DNA of 64,000 bases from Lichenibacterium dinghuense (GCF_021730615.1 NZ_JAJLMN010000001.1:2367501-2431500); one strand, 5' to 3'; numbered from the stretch's first letter, positions 55,093 to 63,984 are shown. Numbers and translations: made by a program. Notes: generated by a model not told the origin, from the sequence alone.

Positions 55093-56667
55093 TCAGATGT
55101 CGCGGCTCTGCATGCGGCCGGCGATGTGGTCGGCCTGCCGGATGGCGAGCGCCACGATCGTCAGCGTGGGATTGCAGGCCGCGCCCGAGGTGAACTGCGA
55201 GCCGTCCGACACGAACAGGTTCTTGACGTCGTGGGCCTGGCCGAACTTGTTGATCACGCCGTCGCGCGGCTTCTCGCTCATGCGGTTCGTGCCCATGTTG
55301 TGGGTCGACGGATAGGGCGGGGTCGGCAGCGTCACGGTGGCGCCCACCGCCTGGTAGATCGCCGCGCTCTGCTGGTAGGCGTGGTTGCGCATCGCGATGT
55401 CGTTGGCGTGGTCGTCGTAGTGGACGGAGGCCACGGGCATGCCGTGCTTGTCCTTGGCGACGGGATCGAGGGTGATGCGGTTGGTCTCCTGCGGCATGTC
55501 CTCGCCGATCAGCCACATGCCGGCCATCCGGGGATAGGCCTCCATGGACGAGGTGAAGGTGCGGCCCCAGGCTCCGGGGTTGAGGAAGGCGGCCATGAAG
55601 GGCAGGCCGAGCGACAGCGTCTCCATCTCGTAGCCGCCGTTGAAGCCGCGCTTCGGGTTGTGGACCGCCTCGTCGCGGATGATGCCGGCCATGGTGGTGC
55701 CGCGGTACATGTGCACCGGCCGCTCGAAGATGCCGTACATCGTGCCGGTCATGTGCCGCATGTAGTTGCGGCCGACCTGGCCGGACGAGTTGGCGAGCCC
55801 GTCCGGGAACATGGTGGAGGCGCTGTTCAGCAGCAGGCGCGGGCTCTCGATCGAGTTGCCCGCCACCGCCACGACGCGCGCCTTCTGGCGCTGGGTCTGG
55901 CCCTCGCCATCCACGTAGACGACGGCGTTCACCTTGCCGCTCTGGTCGTGCTCGATCTTGAGCACCTGACTGTCCGGGCGCACCTCGAGGTTGCCGGTCG
56001 ACTCGCCGGCCGGGATCTCGGTGTAGAGCGTCGACCACTTCGCGCCCGACTTGCAGCCCTGGAAGCAGAAGCCGATCTGCTGGCACGAGCCGCGGCCCAT
56101 GCGCGGCTGCGAGTTGATGGCCATGCGGCCGGTGTGGACCTCCTTGTAGCCGATCTTGCGGGCGCCGGCCTCCATGACCTTGAAGTTGTTGTTGCCGGGC
56201 AGGCCGGGGATGTTGTTGGTGCGGGTCACGCCCATCTTGTACTCGGCCTTCTCGTACCAGGGGTCGAGGTCGGCGCGGGTGATCGGCCAGTCGAGCAGGT
56301 TGGCGCCGTCGAGGCCGCCGTAGGTCGACTTGATCTGGAACTCGTGCGGCTCGAAGCGGAGCGAGGCGCCCGCCCAGTGCACCGTGGAGCCGCCGACCGA
56401 CTTCACGATCCAGGCTGGCAGGTTCGGGAAGTCGTGGGCGACGCGCCACGAGCCCGAGGTGGTGCGCATGTCGGTCCAGGCGAGCTGGGCGAAGCTTTCC
56501 CACTCGTCGTTGATGAAATCGGCGATCTCGTTGCGGGAGCCCGCCTCCAGGATCACGACCTTGATGCCCTTCTGGGCCAGCTCGTTGCCGAGCGTGCCGC
56601 CGCCCGCCCCCGAGCCGACGATGACGACGACGCTGTCGTCGTTCTTGTCGAACTGTGCCTGTGCCAT
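55093..56667 (-). CDS. GMC family FAD oxidoreductase, large subunit
   Basis: The 524-residue flavoprotein has the FAD motif VVIVGSGAGGGTLGNELAQKG, GGSTVHWAGASLRFEP, and the C-terminal GTNRMSEKPRDGVINKFGQA, VKNLFVSDGSQFTSGAACNPTLTIVALAIRQADHI with the family His/Asn catalytic area. Cys-rich CQQIGFCFQGCKSGAK in the middle is typical of the large subunits of membrane gluconate, sorbitol or 2-keto-gluconate dehydrogenases. With the small subunit and cytochrome c encoded upstream it should oxidise a sugar or polyol in the periplasm and pass electrons to the respiratory chain. Confidence 0.88.
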   Translation of the reverse strand: MAQAQFDKNDDSVVVIVGSGAGGGTLGNELAQKGIKVVILEAGSRNEIADFINDEWESFAQLAWTDMRTTSGSWRVAHDFPNLPAWIVKSVGGSTVHWAGASLRFEPHEFQIKSTYGGLDGANLLDWPITRADLDPWYEKAEYKMGVTRTNNIPGLPGNNNFKVMEAGARKIGYKEVHTGRMAINSQPRMGRGSCQQIGFCFQGCKSGAKWSTLYTEIPAGESTGNLEVRPDSQVLKIEHDQSGKVNAVVYVDGEGQTQRQKARVVAVAGNSIESPRLLLNSASTMFPDGLANSSGQVGRNYMRHMTGTMYGIFERPVHMYRGTTMAGIIRDEAVHNPKRGFNGGYEMETLSLGLPFMAAFLNPGAWGRTFTSSMEAYPRMAGMWLIGEDMPQETNRITLDPVAKDKHGMPVASVHYDDHANDIAMRNHAYQQSAAIYQAVGATVTLPTPPYPSTHNMGTNRMSEKPRDGVINKFGQAHDVKNLFVSDGSQFTSGAACNPTLTIVALAIRQADHIAGRMQSRDI

Positions 56668-56726
56668 CTCGCGTTTCCTCCGACCGTTCTGTCCCTTGGT
56701 GATTTTTCCTTCGCTCGACTGGGTGC

Positions 56727-57275
56727 CTACACCTTCGGGAGCCAGTCGATGTCGTTGAAGCCGCGGTTGAGATAGCCGCCGTACTCGGCCGAGGAGCCCT
56801 CGTATCCGAACTTCGGCCAAAGGTCGTGCTGGTTGTACAGTGACACGACCATGTCGGCCCGGATCTTCTTGAAAAAGTCGGTGTGCTCGATGCCCTGCAG
56901 CAGCACCACGCGGTCCGCCTCCCAGGGCACGTCCACGTAGGCGACCTTGAAGCGGTCCTTGGCATCGGCGTCGAGCCGGCCGACGCCCTCGGTCAGCATG
57001 GTCTTGATGCCGGCGTCGCCGGCGGCCTTCTTGTCCCAGGGCTTGATGGCGGTGATGTAGTAGACGTCGCCGAGGAAGTCGTGCGGGTAGATGTCCCGCG
57101 CCATCTTCACCATGGTCTTGAGCTGCGGCGCGCTCAGGGCCTGCGCGTCCTCGGCCCAGGCGTCGGTGATGCTGAGCCCGGTGCCGGCCGCGATGGCGGC
57201 GGCGGGGGCGGCCGAGGCCGCGCCCTTCAGGAAGGTGCGCCGGCTGTAGCGGCTGCGCGGATCGATCTCTCTCAT
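56727..57275 (-). CDS. Gluconate 2-dehydrogenase subunit 3-like small subunit
   Basis: The 182-residue protein starts MREIDPRSRYSRRTFLKGAA, a twin-arginine signal (SRRTFLK) followed by a hydrophobic stretch and AWA cleavage region, and then a subunit 3 domain: LSAPQLKTMVKMARDIYPHDFLGDVYYI. It chaperones and carries the folded FAD subunit through the Tat pathway, as the GMC subunit has no signal of its own. It lies 59 bases upstream of the GMC gene. The C-terminal YNQHDLWPKFGYEGSSAEYGGY is family-like. Confidence 0.86.
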   Translation of the reverse strand: MREIDPRSRYSRRTFLKGAASAAPAAAIAAGTGLSITDAWAEDAQALSAPQLKTMVKMARDIYPHDFLGDVYYITAIKPWDKKAAGDAGIKTMLTEGVGRLDADAKDRFKVAYVDVPWEADRVVLLQGIEHTDFFKKIRADMVVSLYNQHDLWPKFGYEGSSAEYGGYLNRGFNDIDWLPKV

Positions 57276-57354
57276 GGCAGTTCCTCCGGAGGGGGCTTGG
57301 GCCTCGCCGGAGGGGCGGTCTCGTGCCGCCTGTCTCCGACGGGCCGTCGATGCG

Positions 57355-57750
57355 TCAGCCGAAGCGGCCGCCGCGCTGGATGACCTCGATCTTGTAGCCG
57401 TCGGGGTCGGTGGCGAAGAAGAAGCGGGCGAGGGTCTGGCCCTCGTGCTTGAAGTCCTTCGGGGCGGTGGCGGGGAAGCCTTCGCGCTCGAAGCGGGCGT
57501 GCTCGGCGTCCACGTCGTCGACCACGACGGCGAGGTGGCCGTAGCCGTTGCCGAGGTCGTAGTCCTTCTCCTGGTCCTTGTTGACCGTGAGCTCCAGTTC
57601 GAACGGCGAGGACGGGTGGCGCAGGTAGATCAGCGCGAAACCGCCGAAGTCGAACTTCTCGGCCTGCTCCAATCCGAAGGCGCGGGCATAGTAGTCGGTG
57701 CTGCGCTTCTCGTCGCGCACGCGGATCATGGAATGGACGGGCTTGGCCAT
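57355..57750 (-). CDS. VOC superfamily protein, glyoxalase I-like
   Basis: The 131-residue protein has the lactoylglutathione lyase fold: HSMIRVRDEKRSTDYYARAFGLE, FALIYLRHPSSPFELELTVN (metal Glu), GNGYGHLAVVVDDVD (metal His) and DPDGYKIEVIQ (metal Glu). Arg residues for glutathione are present, so glyoxalase I activity is plausible, but other VOC functions are possible. It lies between the cytochrome c and small-subunit genes, two bases after the cytochrome stop, and so is part of the dehydrogenase operon. Confidence 0.85.
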   Translation of the reverse strand: MAKPVHSMIRVRDEKRSTDYYARAFGLEQAEKFDFGGFALIYLRHPSSPFELELTVNKDQEKDYDLGNGYGHLAVVVDDVDAEHARFEREGFPATAPKDFKHEGQTLARFFFATDPDGYKIEVIQRGGRFG

Positions 57751-57752
57751 GG

Positions 57753-58148
57753 TCAGTGGAGGTCCTTCAGGTAGTCGATGATGGCCTTTCTGACCTCCGG
57801 CTTGGCCTGCTTGTAAGGCATGATGGCGCCGGGGATCACGGCCTGCGGGTTGGTCAGCCACGGGTCGAGGTGGGCCTCGTCCCAGTTCCAATCGGCCTTC
57901 TCGAACCCCGCCGAGTAGTGATAGTCGGCCACCGAGCCGGCTTTGCGGCCGTAGACGCCTTCGAGCGTCGGTCCCTGCCGCTTGGGATCCGACGCGTGGA
58001 TCGTGTGGCAGGCCGCGCACTGGTTCTTGAACAGCTTCGCGCCGTCCGGCGCCGACGCTTCCGGGGCGGCCATCTGGGCCGAGGCGGAGTTCGCCAGGGC
58101 CGCCGCGGACAGGAGCCCGATGAAGACCGCACGTGTCGTCGCCCGCAT
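57753..58148 (-). CDS. Periplasmic monohaem cytochrome c
   Basis: The 131-residue product has a signal peptide (AVFIGLLSAAALANSASA) and a class I cytochrome c domain with CAACHTIH as haem-binding motif, and the axial Met in AIMPYKQ. It is like cytochrome c2/c550 proteins. It is the first gene of the operon and likely takes electrons from the GMC dehydrogenase to a terminal oxidase. A 295-bp divergent region separates it from the PilZ gene. Confidence 0.9.
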   Translation of the reverse strand: MRATTRAVFIGLLSAAALANSASAQMAAPEASAPDGAKLFKNQCAACHTIHASDPKRQGPTLEGVYGRKAGSVADYHYSAGFEKADWNWDEAHLDPWLTNPQAVIPGAIMPYKQAKPEVRKAIIDYLKDLH

Positions 58149-58443
58149 TCGTCAGCCCCTCCCGCGGTCGTTCCGCCTCTGTGGGAAAGCCGTCGAGGGC
58201 TTCCTCCGGGCGTCGACCTCGCGCACAGGTTAGGGAGCATCGCCGCCGCCGTGGTGGTAGCGGGCTTTGGCGCCCCCGAAAAAATCGCCGGTGCCGCGCG
58301 GTCGACGGCGCCCGCGCTCCCCGTCTCCGTGCAATTCGCGGCCACATATCAACCGGGCCTTAGGGGTTGAACCTCCATCAAGGGATGTGCAACGCGCGTC
58401 CGGCGATGCGGGCGGCGGCCGGGGAGCAGCGGAGAGCCGATCC

Positions 58444-59592
58444 ATGGACGTCACGCTGACCAGGCCCTCCGCCGTCGATCCGCCGTCGGGACCCGACGAT
58501 GCGATCGTCAGCCTCCGGCCGAACCGGGGGCGGTGGAACGCCATGCTGGCGCGCTCGACGGCGGTGCTCGACGCCGCCCTGCGGGCCTCGCTGACGGCCG
58601 ACCAGGGCACCGCTCCCCTGGCGCCCTGGCAGCGGACCTGGGCGGCCGGCGCCGCCCTGGCGGGCGCGGCCGGCGTCGGCTCGCTCGCCGCGCTGGCCGG
58701 CTTCCGGCCCGACCTCGGCCCCTACGAGCCCGCGGCCCTCACGGCGGCGGTCGCGGCGGCCGGCGTGCCGGTGGCGCTCTGCATCCGCCGCGCGGTCGTC
58801 GGAGCGGAGCGCCGCTCGGCCGGGGCGGCCCCCGCCGCGCCCCCGCCCGGTCCCGGCCCGTCGCGGGCACCGCCGGTCAGGCGGGAGGGAGTTCTCCGCC
58901 GCCTGATGGACGGCCTGCGCCGGCCGGACCGCGCCGCGCGGCGTCGCTCGCGCCGTCAGGACCGCGCCGTCGCCCGCGCGCGGGCCGACATCGCGCGGCG
59001 CGAGCAGCGCTTGGCCGAGCGCATCGCGGCGACCGACGAGCCTCGGCGCGAACCGTCCTCCGCTTCCCCGGCGCCCCGCCCCGCCCCGACGGCGCGGTCG
59101 CGCGCGCCGGCCTCCCCGTCCGATCCCGCTCCCGCCCGGACCGGGGCGCGGGAGACGGGCGCGGCACCCTGGACCCTGCCGCGGGAGATCACCGAGGCGC
59201 TGACCGACCTCGAAGCCCGCGAACGGCTGCACGCCGAGCGGGTCGCAGTGGCGCGCCGCGCGTCGGCCGCGGCCCCTCCGGCATCGCCCGCCGCCAACGC
59301 AGGGCGTGCCGGCGCCCCCGCCGTCAAGGCGCGTCGGCACGCCCGCATCAAGCCGCGCAACACGCGCACGCTCATCGCGACGGAGGACGGCCGCAGGCTC
59401 AACGCCCTGATCATCGACGTGTCGCAGTCGGGCGTCGCGATCGAGGGCAACCTGCCGGGCCTGTGGATCGGCAGCATGGTGACGGTGGGCAGCCGCCGCG
59501 CCAAGGCGGTGCGGGTGCTGCCGCGCGGCATGGCCTTCGAGTTCTCCATGCCGGTGCCGGCGGAAGCGCTGACGGTCGACTTCGTGCTGTGA
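58444..59592 (+). CDS. PilZ domain protein with long disordered linker
   Basis: The 382-residue protein has two hydrophobic stretches at about residues 65-120 (WQRTWAAGAALAGAAGVGSL, and AALTAAVAAAGVPVALCI), probably two membrane helices. A long Arg/Pro/Ala-rich linker follows, then a PilZ domain at about 290-380: RIKPRNTRTLIATEDGRRLN, DVSQSGVAIEGNLPGLWIGS. The c-di-GMP motifs RxxxR (RIKPR) and DxSxxG are both present. It is probably a membrane-tethered c-di-GMP receptor; the partner is unknown. ATG 58444 is chosen as the first in a purine-rich context (GGGAGCAGCGGAGAG). Confidence 0.75.
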   Translation: MDVTLTRPSAVDPPSGPDDAIVSLRPNRGRWNAMLARSTAVLDAALRASLTADQGTAPLAPWQRTWAAGAALAGAAGVGSLAALAGFRPDLGPYEPAALTAAVAAAGVPVALCIRRAVVGAERRSAGAAPAAPPPGPGPSRAPPVRREGVLRRLMDGLRRPDRAARRRSRRQDRAVARARADIARREQRLAERIAATDEPRREPSSASPAPRPAPTARSRAPASPSDPAPARTGARETGAAPWTLPREITEALTDLEARERLHAERVAVARRASAAAPPASPAANAGRAGAPAVKARRHARIKPRNTRTLIATEDGRRLNALIIDVSQSGVAIEGNLPGLWIGSMVTVGSRRAKAVRVLPRGMAFEFSMPVPAEALTVDFVL

Positions 59593-59712
59593 GGTCGGCC
59601 GGTCAGGCGGAAGAGACAGGGCAGACAAGGAGCGATTCCGCGGGGGTTCGAAGCCGGGCACCGAAGGCCGGCAGACGCCCGACCTCCACCTCGGTTCGCC
59701 CCCCGCGGCTCC

Positions 59713-61314
59713 TCAGAATGGGTGGTACTGGAACAGCCAGGTCTCGCTGAGCGTCTCGCCGCCGCTCTTGAGGTACATGCGCAACTCCACCGGGTCGGTG
59801 CCGTCGACCGACAGGTCGAAGGAGGTCATCCAGTGACCCGGCACGCCGTCCGCCACGGCTTCGGTGATCTGGTAGGGCCCGATCGTCCCGCGCGACGCCG
59901 TCACGACGTGCTCGGGCTTGGTGCCGTAGGGCAGGGACTCCAGCGGGCCGCCGAGGAACTCCACCATGAACTTGCGCACGCCCGGCGGGCGGGGCTGGCC
60001 GGGCTGGCCGCCGCGGCCGAGGCGCGTCGCCGTCACCTTGGCGAGCGGCGCCGGGAAAGGCTCGTAGGCGAGCCAATATTGCTTGTAGTGGAACGCGTAA
60101 TCGTTGCCGGCCTTGGCGGCGTCCTTGGGAACCCACATGGCCACGACGTTGTCGTGGATCTCGTCGTCGGTGGGGATCTCGATGAGCTGAACCGAGCCGG
60201 CGCCCCAGCTGCCGAGCGGCTCCACCCACACGCTCGGGCGCCGGTCGTAGTACACGCCGTCGATGTAATGGTCGAAGATGCGGTCGCGCTGCATCGTGCC
60301 GAAGCCCTTCGGCGACACGTCCGAGAAGGCCGAGGCGGTGGTGCGCGGCGGGTTGTTCAGCGCGCGCCACAGCCGCTCGCCGGAGCCGGTCCACAGCGCC
60401 AGGCCGTCGGAATCGTGCACCTCCGGCCGCCAGTCGATCGCGGTGGGCTTCGCGGTCTCGGAGAACCAGTACATGGTGGTCAGCGGCGCGATGCCGAGCC
60501 GCGTCACGTCCTTGCGCAGGTGCAGCGTGTGGTCGATCTCGATGATCACGCCCTTGGCGCGCGTCATCAGGAACTTGTAGGCGCCCGTCACCGAGGGGCC
60601 GTCGAGCAGCGCGTAGACCGTGAGTGTGTCGCCGTCGCCCGCCGGCGTCTCGATGAAGAACTTCGTGAAGTCCGGAAACTCCTCCGGGCGGTCGGCCACG
60701 GCCGTGTCGATGGCGACGCCGCGGGCCGACTGGCCGTACTGGTAGAGCTCGCCGATGGCGCGGAAGTAGGAGGCGCCGAGGAAGGCCGCCCAGTCGTTCT
60801 TGCGCCAGTCGAGCTTGCCGTTCCGCGGCTCCTGCACCCGGAAGCCCGCGAAGCCGATGCCCTTCGGCAGCTTGCGCGCCGGCGAGTCCGCCGGGATGTT
60901 GAACATCGACTGGTCGTAGACGATCTCGCGCGACACGCCGTCCTTGACCACCAGCATGTCGACCGATTTGGCGAAGAACATGCCGAGGTGGAAGAACGTC
61001 ACCGGGAACTCGCCGGGGCCGTCCGCGAACAGCGCCTCGTCGGTGTTGAAGGTGATCTGCCCCCACTTCTCGTAGTCGAGCTGCTTGACGATGTCGTTCG
61101 CCGGCAGCATCGGCGCCTTGTAGGGCTGGCCCGCCATGGCCTTGGCCTCGGCCTTCAGCGCGTCGAACGAGAAGGGCTTCGGGTCGGCGAGCTTCAGCGC
61201 GCCGGCGCCGGCCGCGGTCTGCGCGTCGGCGGGCGTCACGGCCGCGGGCAGGAGCCCGAAGGCCGAGGCGGCCGCCAGGGCCGTCAGCAGCGAGCGGCGG
61301 TCGGTGTCGGTCAT
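59713..61314 (-). CDS. Periplasmic glucan biosynthesis protein (OpgG/OpgD family)
   Basis: The 533-residue protein contains a signal sequence with TDTDRRSLLTALAAASAFGL (twin-arginine-like, as in OpgD) and the OpgG fold: PFSFDALKAEAKAMA, YDQSMFNIP, GFAGFRVQEP, ASYFRAIGELYQYGQSARG, AMWVPKD and PKGFGTMQRDRIFDHY. OpgG/OpgD shape osmoregulated periplasmic glucans, cutting or branching the beta-glucan backbone. No opgH glucosyltransferase is next to it; a 78-residue membrane protein is upstream. The ATG is preferred to the upstream in-frame positions because the signal starts there. Confidence 0.9.
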   Translation of the reverse strand: MTDTDRRSLLTALAAASAFGLLPAAVTPADAQTAAGAGALKLADPKPFSFDALKAEAKAMAGQPYKAPMLPANDIVKQLDYEKWGQITFNTDEALFADGPGEFPVTFFHLGMFFAKSVDMLVVKDGVSREIVYDQSMFNIPADSPARKLPKGIGFAGFRVQEPRNGKLDWRKNDWAAFLGASYFRAIGELYQYGQSARGVAIDTAVADRPEEFPDFTKFFIETPAGDGDTLTVYALLDGPSVTGAYKFLMTRAKGVIIEIDHTLHLRKDVTRLGIAPLTTMYWFSETAKPTAIDWRPEVHDSDGLALWTGSGERLWRALNNPPRTTASAFSDVSPKGFGTMQRDRIFDHYIDGVYYDRRPSVWVEPLGSWGAGSVQLIEIPTDDEIHDNVVAMWVPKDAAKAGNDYAFHYKQYWLAYEPFPAPLAKVTATRLGRGGQPGQPRPPGVRKFMVEFLGGPLESLPYGTKPEHVVTASRGTIGPYQITEAVADGVPGHWMTSFDLSVDGTDPVELRMYLKSGGETLSETWLFQYHPF

Positions 61315-61373
61315 GGGGAGGAGCTCTGTGGAGACGGGGGAGGGGAGCGCGGGGAGCCTCGACGGCCCGTGAC

Positions 61374-61610
61374 TCAGTGGCTGAGTGGCTCGACCCTGAC
61401 GGCGGCGCGCATGAAGAAGTAGAGGCCGACGAAGCCCGACAGGCCGAACACGATCTCCACGCCGCGCGCGATGGCGGGGGCGAGGCCGAACAGGCCGCCG
61501 AGCGCCCAACCGGCCGCCCAGGACATGCCGACCAGCTCCGTGCCCACCAGGATGCACACCGACACGATGGTGGTGAGGTTGCCCCAGTTGATGATCCGCG
61601 CTTGCGCCAA
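61374..61610 (-). CDS. 78-residue two-helix membrane protein
   Basis: Starts at TTG 61610, with CGGAG at good spacing, giving LAQARIINWGNLTTIVSVC and then two hydrophobic helices (about residues 14-32 and 38-66). It ends RAAVRVEPLSH. I recognise no family. It precedes the glucan protein by 59 bases on the same strand, so it may be co-expressed. Confidence 0.6.
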   Translation of the reverse strand: MAQARIINWGNLTTIVSVCILVGTELVGMSWAAGWALGGLFGLAPAIARGVEIVFGLSGFVGLYFFMRAAVRVEPLSH

Positions 61611-61741
61611 AATGAACTCCGGAGGTGTGCGGCCCTGGCTTGACCTATAGCGGGGCAGGGTGGGTTGCAAGGCGAGGACCGGGACCGCAGCGCGGGCAGC
61701 GTTGCGCGTCACGCCTTCCGGCGTCGTCCCGGCCCTGAGCC

Positions 61742-61805
61742 GGGACCCAGCCGACCGGCCGGGCCAGGCCTCGGCAGGTTCAGCCCGGCCGCGCGGCTGG
61801 GTCCC
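61742..61805. repeat. Inverted repeat GGGACCCAGCCG with wider palindrome
   Basis: GGGACCCAGCCG (61742-61753) and its complement (61794-61805) flank a G+C-rich centre. Outer bases (GTCCCGG and CCGGGATGACAG) extend the similarity. It belongs to the abundant rhizobial GGGACCCAG-type intergenic repeats. It fills the 262-bp space between the 78-residue protein and the radical SAM gene. Confidence 0.55.
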
Positions 61806-61872
61806 GGGGCGCCGCTGCGCTCCGCCCGGGATGACAGCGTCGGAGGCGGAGCGAGACGCCGAGGCCCATCCG

Positions 61873-63024
61873 TCACGTCCAGTAGAGCACCCGCGCGGCC
61901 GGCAGGTGGAGCGCGAGCAGCGCCGTCAGCTCGGCGCGCATCTCCTTCATCGTGGCGGCGGGGTAGACGTGCTTGACCGAGCCGAACTTGGTCAGCTTGC
62001 GGCTCCGCTTCTCCTCGTCCATCTCGAGCTTCGAGGCCGGGTACCAGCCCTGGAGCACGCCCTTCGACTTCGGCGTGAAGCGGTGGGTGATCAGCTCCGC
62101 CGTGAGGTCGAGGTTCGGCGCGCCGCCGAGCTCGCGCGCCGCGGCGGCGAAGAGCGCGGCATAGCCGGCGCGCCAGTCGTCGACCGGCTGGATCGGCGCC
62201 ACCGTCAGCCCGACCCTATAACCCGCGCGGGCGAGCTCGCCGAGGGCGCGCAGCCGCTCGGGCAGGGGGCTCGTGCCGCCCTCGAAGCGGATCAGGTGCG
62301 CGGCGTTGACCGACATGCGTACGCGCGTGCGCCCGCGGTGGTCGAGGCCGAGCAGCGGCGACACGTCCGCGAACTTGGTGGTGAAGCGGAGCTGCACGGG
62401 CGCGTCCCAGCGCCCGAAGAAGCGCACCGCCTCCGACAGCGAGCCCGTGAGGTGCTCGACGCCGAGCGGGTCGGCGTAGCAGGAGGCCTCGAAGGTCGTG
62501 CCCTCGCCCGAGCGCTCGGCCGAGGCGCTGGTGATCGTGCCCTTGCCCACGTAGTCGGCGAGGCCGGAAAGGATCTCCTCGACGTTGGCGTAGGCGCGGG
62601 TGATCGGCGGCCCCGCCAGCGAGCCCGCGAGGTAGCAGTACTGGCAGTGCGCCGGGCAGCCCTCGGCGAGGTCGAAGCGCCAGTCGGCCGAGGGCGGGAT
62701 CGGCTGGAGCCGCCGCTTCGCCGCCGAGGCCACCACCACCGCCATCGTGGCCTTGGCGAGCCGGTAGTCGGCGGCCGCCCCCTCGCCGGAGGTCAGCCCG
62801 GTCAGCCGGTCGTTCGGCAGCTCCACCACCTCGGCGCCGAGCGCCGCGGCCCGCTCCGCCATCAGGAGCGCGCGCGGGAAGGCGCGGGCGCTCCGCGTGA
62901 CGAGCACGCGCTTCGGCCGCCACAGGCGATGGTGCCGCAGCGGCGGCAGCGCTTCCGGATGGAGCAGGGGCGCCGCGGCGCCGGAGAACAGGTGCGGCGC
63001 CGGGGCGGTCGTGTCGGTGTCCAT
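61873..63024 (-). CDS. Radical SAM protein, spore photoproduct lyase-like (SplB family)
   Basis: The 383-residue protein resembles spore photoproduct lyase. It has the radical SAM cluster motif DLAEGCPAHCQYCYLAGSL (CxxxCxxC), EASCYADPLGVEHLTGSL, RFTTKFADVSPLLGLDHRGR, MSVNAAHLIRFEGGT and the C-terminal FTPKSKGVLQGWYP, KFGSVKHVYPAATM. In spore formers it repairs the thymine dimer called spore photoproduct. Homologues in non-sporulating alphaproteobacteria have unknown function, perhaps DNA repair. It is divergent from a methyltransferase gene. Confidence 0.88.
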   Translation of the reverse strand: MDTDTTAPAPHLFSGAAAPLLHPEALPPLRHHRLWRPKRVLVTRSARAFPRALLMAERAAALGAEVVELPNDRLTGLTSGEGAAADYRLAKATMAVVVASAAKRRLQPIPPSADWRFDLAEGCPAHCQYCYLAGSLAGPPITRAYANVEEILSGLADYVGKGTITSASAERSGEGTTFEASCYADPLGVEHLTGSLSEAVRFFGRWDAPVQLRFTTKFADVSPLLGLDHRGRTRVRMSVNAAHLIRFEGGTSPLPERLRALGELARAGYRVGLTVAPIQPVDDWRAGYAALFAAAARELGGAPNLDLTAELITHRFTPKSKGVLQGWYPASKLEMDEEKRSRKLTKFGSVKHVYPAATMKEMRAELTALLALHLPAARVLYWT

Positions 63025-63099
63025 GCGCGCCAACGCGCGAGCGCGGAGGCCGGCGCCGCAGCCCTTTGACGCTCCCGCGCGAGGGGCCATATCGGAGCC

Positions 63100-63984
63100 G
63101 TGACCGACCGACCGCAAGCCCCGACGATCTTCGACCGCGCCCTGATCCGGCGCCGCCTGGCCCGCGCGGCGGCCTCCGGCGCGGAGCACTTCCTGCTCGC
63201 CCGCGCGGCGGAGGACCTCGTCGAGCGCCTGAGCGTGGTCAAGCGCGACTTCCGCCGCGTGCTCGACCTCGGCAGCCCCCGGCCCGACGTGGCGCGGGCG
63301 CTCAGCGCGGCGCGGCCCGAGGCCGAGATCACGCGTTTCGCGCCGCTGCCCGAGGCGCCGGACGCGCGCTGGCGCACGGTGGTCGGCGACGAGGAGCGCC
63401 AGCCCTTCGGCGCCGGCAGCTTCGACCTCGCCGTGTCGTGCCTGTCGCTGCACGCCGTCAACGACCTGCCGGGCGCGCTGGTGCAGGCGCGCCGCGCGCT
63501 CAAGCCCGACGGGCTGTTCCTGTGCTGCCTGCTCGGCGGCAACACCCTGACCGAGCTTCGCTCCGCCCTGTCGGCGGCGGAGAGCGAGGTGTCGGGCGGC
63601 GCGAGCCCGCGCGTGGCGCCCTTCTCGGACCTGCGCGACCTCGGCGGGCTGCTGCAGCGGGCCGGCTTCGCGCTGCCGGTGACCGACGTCGAGCCGCTGG
63701 TGGTGCGCTACCGCGCGCTCGGCCGGCTGTTCACCGACCTGCGCGACATGGGCGCCACCAACGCGCTGGCGCTGCGCCACCGCGGGCCGCTGCCCCGCAC
63801 CGTGCTCGCGCGCGCCGCGGCGGTCTATGCCGAGCGGTTCTCGGACCCGGACGGGCGGCTGCGCGCCACCTTCGACGCCGTGTGGCTGTCCGGCTGGGCC
63901 CCACACGAGAGCCAGCAGAAGCCGCTCAAGCCCGGCTCCGCCAAGGCGTCGCTCGAAGCGGCGCTGCTGAAGGCGCGGGAGTAG
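63100..63984 (+). CDS. NDUFAF5-like SAM-dependent methyltransferase family protein
   Basis: The 294-residue protein has the BioC/NDUFAF5-type layout: TIFDRALIRRRLARAAASG, VVKRDFRRVLDLGSPRPDVARAL, the SAM loop region DLGSPRPD, DLAVSCLSLHAVNDLPGALVQARRALKPDGLFLCCLLGG and FSDLRDLGGLLQRAGFALP. Mitochondrial NDUFAF5 hydroxylates an arginine of complex I, and the bacterial orthologue is thought to do similarly. GTG 63100 is the start. It continues to 16 bases before the window end. Confidence 0.87.
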   Translation: MTDRPQAPTIFDRALIRRRLARAAASGAEHFLLARAAEDLVERLSVVKRDFRRVLDLGSPRPDVARALSAARPEAEITRFAPLPEAPDARWRTVVGDEERQPFGAGSFDLAVSCLSLHAVNDLPGALVQARRALKPDGLFLCCLLGGNTLTELRSALSAAESEVSGGASPRVAPFSDLRDLGGLLQRAGFALPVTDVEPLVVRYRALGRLFTDLRDMGATNALALRHRGPLPRTVLARAAAVYAERFSDPDGRLRATFDAVWLSGWAPHESQQKPLKPGSAKASLEAALLKARE

